Assembly (NCBI RefSeq): GCF_001586785.1
Contig: NZ_LUFH02000027.1
Coordinates: forward strand, 1-53,985
DNA length: 53,985 nucleotides
Direction: 5' to 3'
Source of the DNA: Sphaerospermopsis aphanizomenoides BCCUSP55
GTDB taxonomy: Bacteria; Cyanobacteriota; Cyanobacteriia; Cyanobacteriales; Nostocaceae
Shown here: one piece after another, positions 16,475 through 25,135 of the stretch
Layout: every line of letters begins with the position of its first letter
How positions within the stretch are numbered: the stretch's first letter is position 1
Notes under the pieces: generated by a model
Databases searched by the model: none
What the model was told of the DNA's origin: nothing
The model's input: only the letters and a program-made list of their open reading frames with translations
Translations under genes and position numbers: made by a program

Positions 16475-19093
16475 CTAAAGTGTAAAAAATCCATCCACTA
16501 ACATTTCCTGCAAACTTAAATCAAAGGCTTGACAAATAAGTTCTAGGTCTTCTTGAGTGTGGGCTGCACTCAACATTAAGGTGTGCAATTCTGGCATATA
16601 AATGCCGTGTTTACGCATATAGTATGCTAAAGCAAGATTAACTTTAAAATTACTACCAGCTTGCTTTTCTCGGAAGTATTTAGCAGGTCTGTGACTAAAT
16701 GTCAAAGAAAATATGGAACGATTTGCTTTGACTTTGATAGGTACACCGTGAGAGTGACCAATTTCTAGTAGTCTTTCTGCCAGCCAATTAGTGTTATTGT
16801 CCAGTTGTACATATATTTCTGGATGTTCTTTGAGATAAGTTAATGCCGCTGTTCCTGCAACACAAGTCAGTGAGTTTCCACTCATTGTTCCGCCTACAAA
16901 GGCTTTCTTTTCATAGTCAGAAAAGGGGTCTTGGGAACTTTTACCAATGTCAATCAGTTTCTGTTTCCCAACAACTGCACCGCAAGGAAGTCCTCCGCCA
17001 ATTACTTTACCTAAGCAAGTCAAATCAGGGAAAATTCCTGCTAGGTTTTGTACACCACCATAGGCTACTCGAAATCCCGAAACAACTTCATCAAAAATTA
17101 GAGGAATATCTAACTCTGTACATATTTCTCTGAGTTTTGTGAGAAATTCAATGTCGTAATTAGCCAATAATGAAGGCATTGGTTCGCAAATTACACAGGC
17201 TAATTCAGATGCTTCTTTTCGCAATCTTTCTAAACCTTCAATGTAACCGTATTGCAAAATCAGCGTATTTTTGACTGTAGAACTCTCAGATCCTTGAGTT
17301 CCGGCAATGGGCTGAGGATCAAACTTTTCACCTGTAAAGCGAAACCAAGAACTGACCATTCCTTGATCAGAAAATCCGTGATAGTGTCCTTCAAACTTCG
17401 CTACTCGATCTTTCTTTCGGTAAGCACGACACAGACGGAATGCTTGTAAAATTGATTCTGTTCCTGAGTTAGACAGGATTGCTTTCTCAGCACCTGGTAA
17501 AGCCTCAACCAGCATTTCGGCTAGTTTTAATTCCGCTTCACTGCCAATTGCGTTGACAAATCCATTGGCAAGGGCTTCAGAAATTGCTTGGTTAACGGCA
17601 GGATGGGCGTAGCCTAAGAGATGAGGTCCATAACCGCATGATATGTCTACGAAAACATTACCATCAAAGTCTTCGATTTTGCTTTTATTAGCCTTTTTGA
17701 CAAATACTGGATAAGTGCTGGGGAAAAAATATCGGTTAATGTGAGTAGGTGCAACTAAGGAATGATTGGCGCGATCGCGCATTGCTAAAGAAGAAGGAGC
17801 AGTTTGTTGAAAATAAACATCAAACGTTTCTTTGACTTCTGAACTCATATAGGGAGAGTAACGGTCTGTAAACTTACTTGCATTTTGCCAGATATCAATA
17901 TTGGGATCGATTTGAGTTGCAAAGCCTTCGCAAGACAAAAATACCAACTCAACTTTTGTAAAATTAGTTGTGTAACGTGCGCGATATTTCCGCAACACCT
18001 TGCTCACATCTTGGAAATAACTAACTGTTGACCATTGTGTTGTATTTATATCAAAATGATATTGTAAGATGCTTTTTATTTCCTGCTCGTAATTATGCCA
18101 GTTTTGAAAAACGTAGTCTTTATCTGTGACAAAGTGTTGAGTAAAACGCTCTACAGCTATAGCCCATTCTTTGCGAGTGCAAGCATAGTAAAAAGATGAT
18201 AATCCCCATTTTTCATCTTCACTCAGTTGCACAGTAATGCCATAGTCTAGGAGGATAATCGAGCCATCTTTTGTAAAAAAGATATTTCCAGGATGGGGAT
18301 CACCATGACATAAGCCATGCATATACAGCATAGTATAAATAGTATCCTGAAATCTTTGAGCGAGAAGATTTCGTTTTAATTCAACTTTATGAACATCTTT
18401 TCCTGGGATTCCCTCCATGAACTCCATGAACAATAAGTTAGAAGTAGAAAGGTCTTTAATAACCGCAGGAACTTTGACATAAGGATGATTCTTAAAGTTT
18501 GTATATACTGCTTCCTGCTTTTGCGCCTCCTGCTTCATATCTGCTTGAATAATCAGCAAAGCTCTTAATTCTTGCAGACGCTTTGGTAAACCTAGCTCTC
18601 GTACAGATGGAATCACAAAATCCAGGATGGCAACAAAGAACTGGATAATATCCAGATTTTGTTTTAGTTGATTACAAACATTTTTCTTAACAATTTTGAC
18701 AGCAACTTTTTGTCCAGTTAATAAGGTGGCGCTATGGACTTGAGCGATAGAACCGGTAGCCATTGGCTGAAAGGAAAATTCACTAAAAACGTTTTCAAAT
18801 GCCAGAGGCAAATCTTTGCTGAGAATTTTCCTGGTATCGGCTTCATTCATATAAGGTACATTATCTTGCAGTTCTCGTAATGTTTGTACCCAATTTTCTG
18901 GAATCAAATCAGAACGTGTCGCTAAAATTTGTCCGATTTTGATATATACCGGACCCATCTGGAGGAAATAGCGGTAAATCCATTGTCCTTGTTTTAAGAT
19001 TCGTTCCTCTTTATTACTACCTACGGTAGTAATAAAATATCCACAGAGGTAGATGAAAGTTACGCTAATAAGCTTTAAAATTTGAAACAACAT
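16475..19093 (-). CDS. Fusion: ABC1 (UbiB-like) kinase + class III aminotransferase
   Basis: This 872-residue protein joins two unrelated domains. Residues 1 to about 440 form an ABC1/UbiB-type kinase-like domain: an N-terminal hydrophobic helix, MGPVYIKIGQILATRSDLIP (the KxGQ motif), VAVKIVKKN (Lys), HGDPHPGNIFF, and LLDYG in place of the usual LDFG. Residues about 450-872 form a PLP-dependent class III aminotransferase like glutamate-1-semialdehyde aminotransferase: SNSGTES, LIFDEVVSGFR and CLGKVIGGGLPCG with the Schiff-base Lys696. The reading frame is continuous through the joint. The second half should transaminate (or shift an amino group on) an acyl intermediate; the first may bind a lipid or the membrane, as ABC1 proteins do. 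A normal ABC1 kinase is encoded at the far end of the window. Confidence 0.88.
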   Translation of the reverse strand: MLFQILKLISVTFIYLCGYFITTVGSNKEERILKQGQWIYRYFLQMGPVYIKIGQILATRSDLIPENWVQTLRELQDNVPYMNEADTRKILSKDLPLAFENVFSEFSFQPMATGSIAQVHSATLLTGQKVAVKIVKKNVCNQLKQNLDIIQFFVAILDFVIPSVRELGLPKRLQELRALLIIQADMKQEAQKQEAVYTNFKNHPYVKVPAVIKDLSTSNLLFMEFMEGIPGKDVHKVELKRNLLAQRFQDTIYTMLYMHGLCHGDPHPGNIFFTKDGSIILLDYGITVQLSEDEKWGLSSFYYACTRKEWAIAVERFTQHFVTDKDYVFQNWHNYEQEIKSILQYHFDINTTQWSTVSYFQDVSKVLRKYRARYTTNFTKVELVFLSCEGFATQIDPNIDIWQNASKFTDRYSPYMSSEVKETFDVYFQQTAPSSLAMRDRANHSLVAPTHINRYFFPSTYPVFVKKANKSKIEDFDGNVFVDISCGYGPHLLGYAHPAVNQAISEALANGFVNAIGSEAELKLAEMLVEALPGAEKAILSNSGTESILQAFRLCRAYRKKDRVAKFEGHYHGFSDQGMVSSWFRFTGEKFDPQPIAGTQGSESSTVKNTLILQYGYIEGLERLRKEASELACVICEPMPSLLANYDIEFLTKLREICTELDIPLIFDEVVSGFRVAYGGVQNLAGIFPDLTCLGKVIGGGLPCGAVVGKQKLIDIGKSSQDPFSDYEKKAFVGGTMSGNSLTCVAGTAALTYLKEHPEIYVQLDNNTNWLAERLLEIGHSHGVPIKVKANRSIFSLTFSHRPAKYFREKQAGSNFKVNLALAYYMRKHGIYMPELHTLMLSAAHTQEDLELICQAFDLSLQEMLVDGFFTL

Positions 19094-19186
19094 TAATTGC
19101 TAAACCTCTTATTAATTAATCATTTGCTATTTTAAAGAAAATATGAGGAGGTAAAGAGATGGGATACCTCCTTTATCAGATGTTGA

Positions 19187-20230
19187 TTAATAGATGAACG
19201 AATAGGCAGCAAAAGACATACCTGCGCTACCAAGCAAACCGGCAATCCGATCTCCGCGCTGAATCTTTCCTGCCTCAATGGCTGAAGCAATACCTGTAGG
19301 TATAGAAGCAGAGACTAGATTTCCATAATTTGGGTAAATATGCCACATTAGATGCTTGAGACCTAATGCTTCAGCAACTTTATCCCACTCTCTTTTTGAC
19401 GATGCATGGGGGAAAATTGCACGAATTTCCTCAGTCGGAGCTTTTAAGAGTTTAAATATCTTAATAGACTCTTCATATGCGTTAGCGTGCAACTCAACTC
19501 CAAAAGAGGTAAATTTGTTAATGCCGTTTAAACCAATACGCTCAGAAGGTGTGCAGTAACCTTCGTATCCATCTAAGGGGACATTGCATAGATCAGCCAA
19601 GTCTGGACGAGATTTAATGTGAAATTCCCATTCTCGATCTGGATCGTAGGAAACAATTGTTGCTGTTGCTGCTTCTCCCAAAGTATAAGCTGGAAAAGAC
19701 CATTCAATAGCTTCCATGCTGGGCAGTTGGAAGACAGTAGGGAAAACAGCCCCTCCAAAACGCATATTACACTCGGCGTTAACTACTAAAGCTCGTTTGT
19801 ATCTACCCGATGCAAGCAGAGTATAGAGTATGTTCATTACACGACTCCAACTCATGCAAGCATCCAGAATATCAAAACACTCTGCGTTTTGCAAACCGAG
19901 ACTAGCTGCAACGTGGTAAGCCGCAGCTGGTTCTATAAATCCTCGACCGATACCTGTATAAATCAGTAAATCTATGTCATCTTTGTCGCAGTTTGCTTCT
20001 GCAAGTGCCTCTTGAAAAGCATGAGCAACTAAATCGATTGGCTTTTCGTCTGTGTTTAACCAGTAACGAACATCTGAACCTGAATAGCGAAGGAAATAGT
20101 TGATTTTACTTAAGGCTGTTTTTAAATCTCCGTGAAAGATTGGTGTGCTATATTCCTCAATCAATGCCAAAATATCATCATTTGTCAGTTTCTTTGTCGG
20201 CAAAGCAGCTTTGATCGCTTCAATTTTCAT
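19187..20230 (-). CDS. KAS III-like ketoacyl synthase (FabH superfamily)
   Basis: This 347-residue thiolase-fold enzyme has the Cys-His-Asn set of KAS III enzymes: Cys125 in FDILDACMSW, His275 in IFPHASSK and Asn304 in NYGNLVSAS. The C-terminal IPTGIASAIEAGKIQRGD is also typical. KAS III homologues condense an acyl thioester with malonyl-ACP, join two acyl chains head to head or form esters. It follows the FAAL-ACP gene and precedes the aminotransferase fusion (93 bp), so joining the FAAL-activated acyl chain to a second unit before amination is a sensible order (inference). The lower conservation of the surrounding DACMSW segment points to a specialised clade rather than housekeeping FabH. 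Confidence 0.87.
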   Translation of the reverse strand: MKIEAIKAALPTKKLTNDDILALIEEYSTPIFHGDLKTALSKINYFLRYSGSDVRYWLNTDEKPIDLVAHAFQEALAEANCDKDDIDLLIYTGIGRGFIEPAAAYHVAASLGLQNAECFDILDACMSWSRVMNILYTLLASGRYKRALVVNAECNMRFGGAVFPTVFQLPSMEAIEWSFPAYTLGEAATATIVSYDPDREWEFHIKSRPDLADLCNVPLDGYEGYCTPSERIGLNGINKFTSFGVELHANAYEESIKIFKLLKAPTEEIRAIFPHASSKREWDKVAEALGLKHLMWHIYPNYGNLVSASIPTGIASAIEAGKIQRGDRIAGLLGSAGMSFAAYSFIY

Positions 20231-20523
20231 GTGATTTTATAGTAACTAAGAGAATAATCGTCTTCCGTTGTTTTTCGGAAGTTATAGTTTTGTTTTATAA
20301 CTTCCTTACATAAGAGGATGTTTTAAAAGTCCCTCATAATGTATTAAATACTTTTTAATCCCCTAAATCCCCCTTTCTAAGGAGGACTTTGATTCTCATT
20401 ACCCCCTTAAAAAAAGGGGGGGGAAGGGGGGATCAATAAGTGACTATATTACAAAAACTTTTCAAACAACCTCTAAGAGGAGCGTAAAAAATGGCTTTGA
20501 ATGAAAGGATTTCTAGAAGCCAG
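20231..20523. other. Non-coding gap with a poly-C/poly-G hairpin
   Basis: The 293-bp gap between the KAS III and FAAL-ACP genes has a run related to a widespread repeat (CCCCTAAATCCCCCTT near 20360) and a hairpin made of ACCCCCTTA and AAAAGGGGGG around 20401-20422. It could attenuate transcription. No gene is seen. Confidence 0.45.
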
Positions 20524-22611
20524 CTATGATGCAACTTTAGCAACAGAAAAAGTATTTTGATATTGAGAAATCTGCTTGGCTAATGCATCAATTGATGGAG
20601 AATCCCACAACCAATCAGGAACAATTGAATAGCCAAGCCAAGTTTCCAAATCTCCATGTAAATTCATACTATCCAAAGAACTAAGACTGTAGTAATTAAG
20701 AGATTGATTGGGATCAATTTCTTTTATATCTAACTTTTTCTCTTTGGCAATCCACGATATCAGCCAATCTTGAATGCCTAATTTGATGATATTAGATAAG
20801 TTATTTTGCATGGGAGATGTACCTTCATTGATTACTTCTTCTTTTGACTTATCTTTCCACTCTCGCACTACATCTAATTGGTTATTTAAAAATTGGGTGC
20901 GACAAGCCTGTCGTTGAATTTTGCCACTAGAAGTTTTAGGAATGCTACCTGTTTTTAGCAGTAATACAGCGTATACATCTAATTCATGTTCTTTGGATAC
21001 CGCTTTGCATATAGCTCGAATCACTTCATCAGCATCCAACTTACGCAGGTGAGTACGCTCGATTTCACAAACAATAACAAGTCTTTCTTGCTGATTCTCA
21101 TCAATGCTGAAGACTGCGCTATATCCCGAACGTAGGCTGGGATGACTTTGTTCTGCTGTTAGCTCGATATCCTGAGGATAGTGATTGCTACCTCGGATGA
21201 CAATTAAATCTTTAATTCGACCTGTGATAAATAACTCGCCATCTTTGAGAAAACCCAAATCACCTGTTCGCAAAAATGGTCCTTCTCCATTATCAGTTAG
21301 ATAAGCCCTAAATGTGCGCTGAGTTTCTTCAATTCGTCCCCAATAACCCTGAGCAATACTAGGACCTGATACCCAAATTTCACCAACTTTACCAGATGGA
21401 GATTGAGTTAGAGATTCAGGATCGACAATTACAACTTTTGCGTTTAATGCAGTACTACCACATCCAACTAATGTCCTTGCAAACTGATCTTCTCCTGATG
21501 CTTCAACAATTAAATTTTTTGCCAGTGAATCTGCTTGAACAGTTAAACTTGTTAGCGAGTTCTTTTGTCTCGCAGATGACACTTTTAGGGTTGCCTCTGC
21601 TAGTCCATAACCTGGGTAGAAAGTACTCCAACGGAAACCACAAGGTGCAAAAGCTTGATTGAATTTTTCCAATGTTTGCTTTCTTACTGGTTCTGCACCA
21701 TTTACAGTCACCTCCCAGCTACTCAAGTCTAAATTTTCGCGTTGTTCTGGTTTAATTTTTTCAGCACATAAATCATAAGCAAAATTTGGTGCGCCACTGT
21801 GAGTAGCTTTATAGTCGGAAATTGCTTTTAGCCATCGAATGGGTTTTTGAATAAATGAGGCAGGTGACATAAATATACATGGAAACCCATTGTAAATTGG
21901 TTGAATCACCCCATATATTTGTCCAAAATCATGAAAGTGAGGTAACCATGATACGAGAACGCTATCAGGCCCTGTTCTCCATGAAATGGCTATTTCTGCT
22001 GAGTTTTCTAAAGCATTCTCATGACTAATCATTACACCTTTAGGTGTGGAAGTAGAACCAGATGTGTATTGAAGATAAGCAATAGAAACACTGCTGACTG
22101 ATTTTGACTCCCATTGTTCAGCTAAATTTTCATTAATTTGGTCAGTTGCTAACCAGTGTAGTTTTTTTAAATCAGGAGCATTATTCAATAATGTTTGTAT
22201 ATTGATGAGAGATTGATTATTTGTCAAAGCAATTTGTGCTTGACAATCCTCCATAATGGAGTTAATTCGAGACATTTTTTGGTTATGTTTGGGCGGATAA
22301 AGAGGAACCGCAATTAATTCTGCGTAAAGACATCCAAAAAAGGCTGCTATATAATCAAGACCTGGTGGGTAGAGTAATAAAACTCTATCTCCTGGAGTTG
22401 ATATATTTTGCAAATATACAGCAATAGACCTAGCCTTAGCATCTAGTTGCTCATAAGTTAAGGTTAATTCGTTTCCTTCCTCATTTTCTAGAAACGTAAA
22501 AGCAGTTTTATTTGATTGATGTAAAGCTCTATGACGTAAAAGATCAACCAAATTAGAGAAGCTGTTGTTGCTTATACGGCTATTTGTAATAGTTGTAATT
22601 ACCTGATTCAT
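20524..22611 (-). CDS. Fatty acyl-AMP ligase (FAAL) with C-terminal ACP domain
   Basis: This 695-residue two-domain protein should activate a free fatty acid as acyl-AMP and load it on its own carrier domain. FAAL features are the VPLYPP motif, LQYTSGSTSTPKGVM (the AMP loop), SWLPHFHDFG, GAPNFAYDLC, YPGYGLAEAT and the C-terminal catalytic Lys in PKTSSGKIQR. The ACP (about 610-690) carries SLDSMNL with Ser648 as the phosphopantetheine site. I placed the start at 22611 because AGGAA lies 8 nt upstream; a longer frame from 22647 lacks one. It is the entry point of the minus-strand arm. It is closely similar to the FAAL at 27248 on the other arm, which has no ACP of its own. Confidence 0.92.
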   Translation of the reverse strand: MNQVITTITNSRISNNSFSNLVDLLRHRALHQSNKTAFTFLENEEGNELTLTYEQLDAKARSIAVYLQNISTPGDRVLLLYPPGLDYIAAFFGCLYAELIAVPLYPPKHNQKMSRINSIMEDCQAQIALTNNQSLINIQTLLNNAPDLKKLHWLATDQINENLAEQWESKSVSSVSIAYLQYTSGSTSTPKGVMISHENALENSAEIAISWRTGPDSVLVSWLPHFHDFGQIYGVIQPIYNGFPCIFMSPASFIQKPIRWLKAISDYKATHSGAPNFAYDLCAEKIKPEQRENLDLSSWEVTVNGAEPVRKQTLEKFNQAFAPCGFRWSTFYPGYGLAEATLKVSSARQKNSLTSLTVQADSLAKNLIVEASGEDQFARTLVGCGSTALNAKVVIVDPESLTQSPSGKVGEIWVSGPSIAQGYWGRIEETQRTFRAYLTDNGEGPFLRTGDLGFLKDGELFITGRIKDLIVIRGSNHYPQDIELTAEQSHPSLRSGYSAVFSIDENQQERLVIVCEIERTHLRKLDADEVIRAICKAVSKEHELDVYAVLLLKTGSIPKTSSGKIQRQACRTQFLNNQLDVVREWKDKSKEEVINEGTSPMQNNLSNIIKLGIQDWLISWIAKEKKLDIKEIDPNQSLNYYSLSSLDSMNLHGDLETWLGYSIVPDWLWDSPSIDALAKQISQYQNTFSVAKVAS

Positions 22612-22674
22612 TGGAAGTTCCTGGGTGGTTGTTAAGCATCTAATCACAGTTAAGACTAAAAACTAAAACTGAGG

Positions 22675-22863
22675 TAGGTTGGGTTGAGGAATATAGCAGG
22701 AGTCAGGAGTCAGGAGTAAAACTCTCTTGTAGTGAGAGTTTCATGAATGAATGGCTTACGCCAAGCTGCGCTAACAATTGATCTCCTAACCACCATGTCC
22801 ACGGCTATAACACCCAAAATAACCAATGCTTTATTGGGGTTCGCTATTGCTCAACCTAACCTA
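22675..22863. repeat. Inverted-repeat (MITE-like) element in the arm
   Basis: TAGGTTGGGTTGAG at 22675-22688 is inverted at 22850-22863 (CTCAACCTAACCTA, 13 of 14). Inside are three tandem CAGGAGT heptamers (22697-22717) and an 8-bp hairpin (22718-22725 / 22733-22740). The ends resemble the inner arms of the element at 12336. It fills most of the 317-bp gap (22612-22928) upstream of the FAAL-ACP gene and shows no coding capacity. Confidence 0.6.
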
Positions 22864-22928
22864 CTATTTTCTGAAGTACACTGTATTGCGTTATGTGAAA
22901 ATGGACATGGAATTCGCGTCTTCTGACA

Positions 22929-24050
22929 CTAAGGCATCAGTAAAGGTCCACCTGCTAAATAGTCATCTAAATAAGATGCCATGCTTAACCGTGAAGGTGG
23001 ATGGAATGCCAAAGCTCTGGCAGCGGCTAATAAATAGGCAATTTCTTCAGAACGAATAAACGCTATGCCGCCCAATAACTCTACTGATGTTTCAGTAACT
23101 CGTTCTATAGCACGTTGCACTGAATAACGGACAAATAAAGATTGTGCAACTTCAGCGTCACTGTTCCCACCCACCATAATCGAATTGGCAACAGTTTCCA
23201 GTGCGGCCATTGCTCCTTCGACTTCAATTGCTACCGATGTGCGTTCGCTAGGTGTACCTTTACGTTCTGCTATTACCCGCTCAACAAGGGCGCTGGCTGC
23301 ACCTAAGTAGGAAGCTGATAAAAATAACTCAACCCAAATAAAAGCCTTGGCCAGGATGTTTCCTAAATCCTCTGGTTTACCTAAATAGTAAACAAATTCC
23401 TCTGGAACCAATACGTCGTTTAAAATTACTTCTTCACTTTCTGCTCCCTTAAGAACCCAAGTATTCCAAAAAGGTTTACGCTCGATCCCTGGAGAATCGG
23501 CTGCAATGATTACTAATGCTAACTGATCGCCCTCTCCTGATTTACCGGGAACAATGGCACTGGCTGTCAGAAAGTCCATTGATGCTGATAAACTACAAGG
23601 CTTTTTGCTACCACTAACCAGTAAACCATCGGCTACTCGTTGGCACTTCATAGTTGGTAACAAGATACTTACACCTGTTTTTCCTTCAGCAAAGCCTGAA
23701 GCTAAATAGAGATTGTTCTCAGCAATAGCTCTGATAAACTCGGCAACGGATTCATCGGCAATGCTTTCTAGTAAAGCTGCTACTGTGCAATGATGCATAT
23801 TTGCAGCGATCGCCAAAGAAGGTGAACGAGTAGCGATCGCTCGTTGAATCTGAGTGAGTTCTAAAGGTGTAACACCAGACCCTCCATATTCTCGTGGAAT
23901 CAACAATCCTGGACCACCAAGCTCACGAAAAATTTGCAGGGCAGGACTTCCCTTAGCTTCCAACTCCAGCATAGATTTTGCTTGCAGCCTGTCATCAAGG
24001 GTTGGGAGAAATTTTGCCAGAGTAAGACGTTCCCTTTGTAAAAAATGCAT
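22929..24050 (-). CDS. Acyl-CoA dehydrogenase-fold flavoprotein, possibly a monooxygenase
   Basis: This 373-residue protein has the ACAD N-terminal alpha domain with GGPGLLIPREYGGSG (about 46-60), a middle beta domain (VSGSKKPCSLSASMDFL) and a C-terminal four-helix domain with VELLGGIAFIRSEEIAYL. It lacks the EGT-type Glu motif of classical dehydrogenases. Its HHC and AFHPPSR segments are more like ACAD-fold flavin monooxygenases (HsaA/DszC-like), so oxidation rather than dehydrogenation is possible. Its ATG lies 3 bp after the Rieske stop codon, which suggests translational coupling and a shared role with the Rieske enzyme. Confidence 0.78.
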   Translation of the reverse strand: MHFLQRERLTLAKFLPTLDDRLQAKSMLELEAKGSPALQIFRELGGPGLLIPREYGGSGVTPLELTQIQRAIATRSPSLAIAANMHHCTVAALLESIADESVAEFIRAIAENNLYLASGFAEGKTGVSILLPTMKCQRVADGLLVSGSKKPCSLSASMDFLTASAIVPGKSGEGDQLALVIIAADSPGIERKPFWNTWVLKGAESEEVILNDVLVPEEFVYYLGKPEDLGNILAKAFIWVELFLSASYLGAASALVERVIAERKGTPSERTSVAIEVEGAMAALETVANSIMVGGNSDAEVAQSLFVRYSVQRAIERVTETSVELLGGIAFIRSEEIAYLLAAARALAFHPPSRLSMASYLDDYLAGGPLLMP

Positions 24051-24053
24051 TTT

Positions 24054-25094
24054 TTAGTTTTTCCTCGAAGCAGCAGTAGTTAGTGAAATTGTTTCCTCTT
24101 GTTCTGAATGGGAGTAAAAGTGTTTTACCCATTCTCGGAATTGGGTGATGCTATGCTCTTCTTTGTACAGAGGGGGGTTCTCTAGAAAAATTTTGTGATC
24201 CCACACCATTGCATCTTTATCAACTTCTTCACAAGCTTTTTTGGTCAGTAGTTCTACTATGAAACGAGTAAAGGGAACATTAATAAATTTCTTCAGTTTT
24301 GTTATGCATAGCGCCTCGGCATTTTCTTTATCAATTGGTGTATGCATACAAACCAGTCGCCATTCTAGTACTGTTTTCCCATTTGCTTTGAGAGAAACAA
24401 GATTGCGATTGCAACCTAATCCATACTGCTGATATGTAGTATGAAATTCGTTGATACCAAGCAGCTTAGATAAAATAGGTACATTAACTTCATAAGAGGC
24501 AATATGAGTACGTTGTAACCCATCTAATTCCAGAGATTCGCTCAGGACTTTACCAAACCTTGCCCCATGTAAATGGCTGAAATGTGCAGTATCTGAATTA
24601 TTCTCGGCGATTTCTTGGATAGAGCATTTAACGTTGCGTTTATACATTTGGATTGCAGATACCCACTCTCCAGAATAAAATTCAGGAAATTCCGGCATTT
24701 CCCAAGTGGGAGGTTTTCCTTCATCGTGGTAGTAGGTGTAGACTGTGCCATTAAGTTCAGCTACTGGCCATTTGCCAATTTTCACGCTTGGATCACAACC
24801 AGTATGAGGGTAAGGAACATGATTGCAGTGTCCCTCTTTATGCCAAATCCAACCGTGGTAGGGACATTGGATACCTTCACCCTTTACCTCTCCACCGTGA
24901 CCTAAATGCGCTCCTAAATGGCGACAGTGAGCATCAAAAACACAAGCTTCTCCACTTTCTGTGCGGAAGAGAACGAGATCCTTGTTAAAGTAACGCAGTG
25001 GCTTAACTTGGCCTGGACGAAGGTCTTTACTAAAGCAAACACGATACCAGCTATTAGGAATTGGGTGAATTCTGAAATTTTGATTTAAGCACAT
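24054..25094 (-). CDS. Rieske non-heme iron oxygenase, catalytic subunit
   Basis: This 346-residue protein has a Rieske [2Fe-2S] domain (Cys57-x-His59 and Cys77-x2-His80, in CRHLGAH and CPYHGW) and a mononuclear iron site with Asp168, His171 and His176 in NNSDTAHFSHLHG. The organisation resembles KshA-type and other single-component-alpha Rieske oxygenases, which hydroxylate, desaturate or cyclise lipophilic substrates. A reductase must come from elsewhere. The gene follows the DUF3419 gene by 41 bp and precedes the ACAD-fold gene by 3 bp. Within the arm it is a candidate for a ring-forming or hydroxylating step (inference). Confidence 0.92.
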   Translation of the reverse strand: MCLNQNFRIHPIPNSWYRVCFSKDLRPGQVKPLRYFNKDLVLFRTESGEACVFDAHCRHLGAHLGHGGEVKGEGIQCPYHGWIWHKEGHCNHVPYPHTGCDPSVKIGKWPVAELNGTVYTYYHDEGKPPTWEMPEFPEFYSGEWVSAIQMYKRNVKCSIQEIAENNSDTAHFSHLHGARFGKVLSESLELDGLQRTHIASYEVNVPILSKLLGINEFHTTYQQYGLGCNRNLVSLKANGKTVLEWRLVCMHTPIDKENAEALCITKLKKFINVPFTRFIVELLTKKACEEVDKDAMVWDHKIFLENPPLYKEEHSITQFREWVKHFYSHSEQEETISLTTAASRKN

Positions 25095-25135
25095 AATCGT
25101 GACTCTCTAAATACTACCTCAGTTATCTCTACTAA

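Noticed and set aside
22697-22717. CAGGAGT triple repeat as an operator site
   Set aside because: Such heptamer runs are common between genes in this kind of genome, and it lies inside a MITE-like element.
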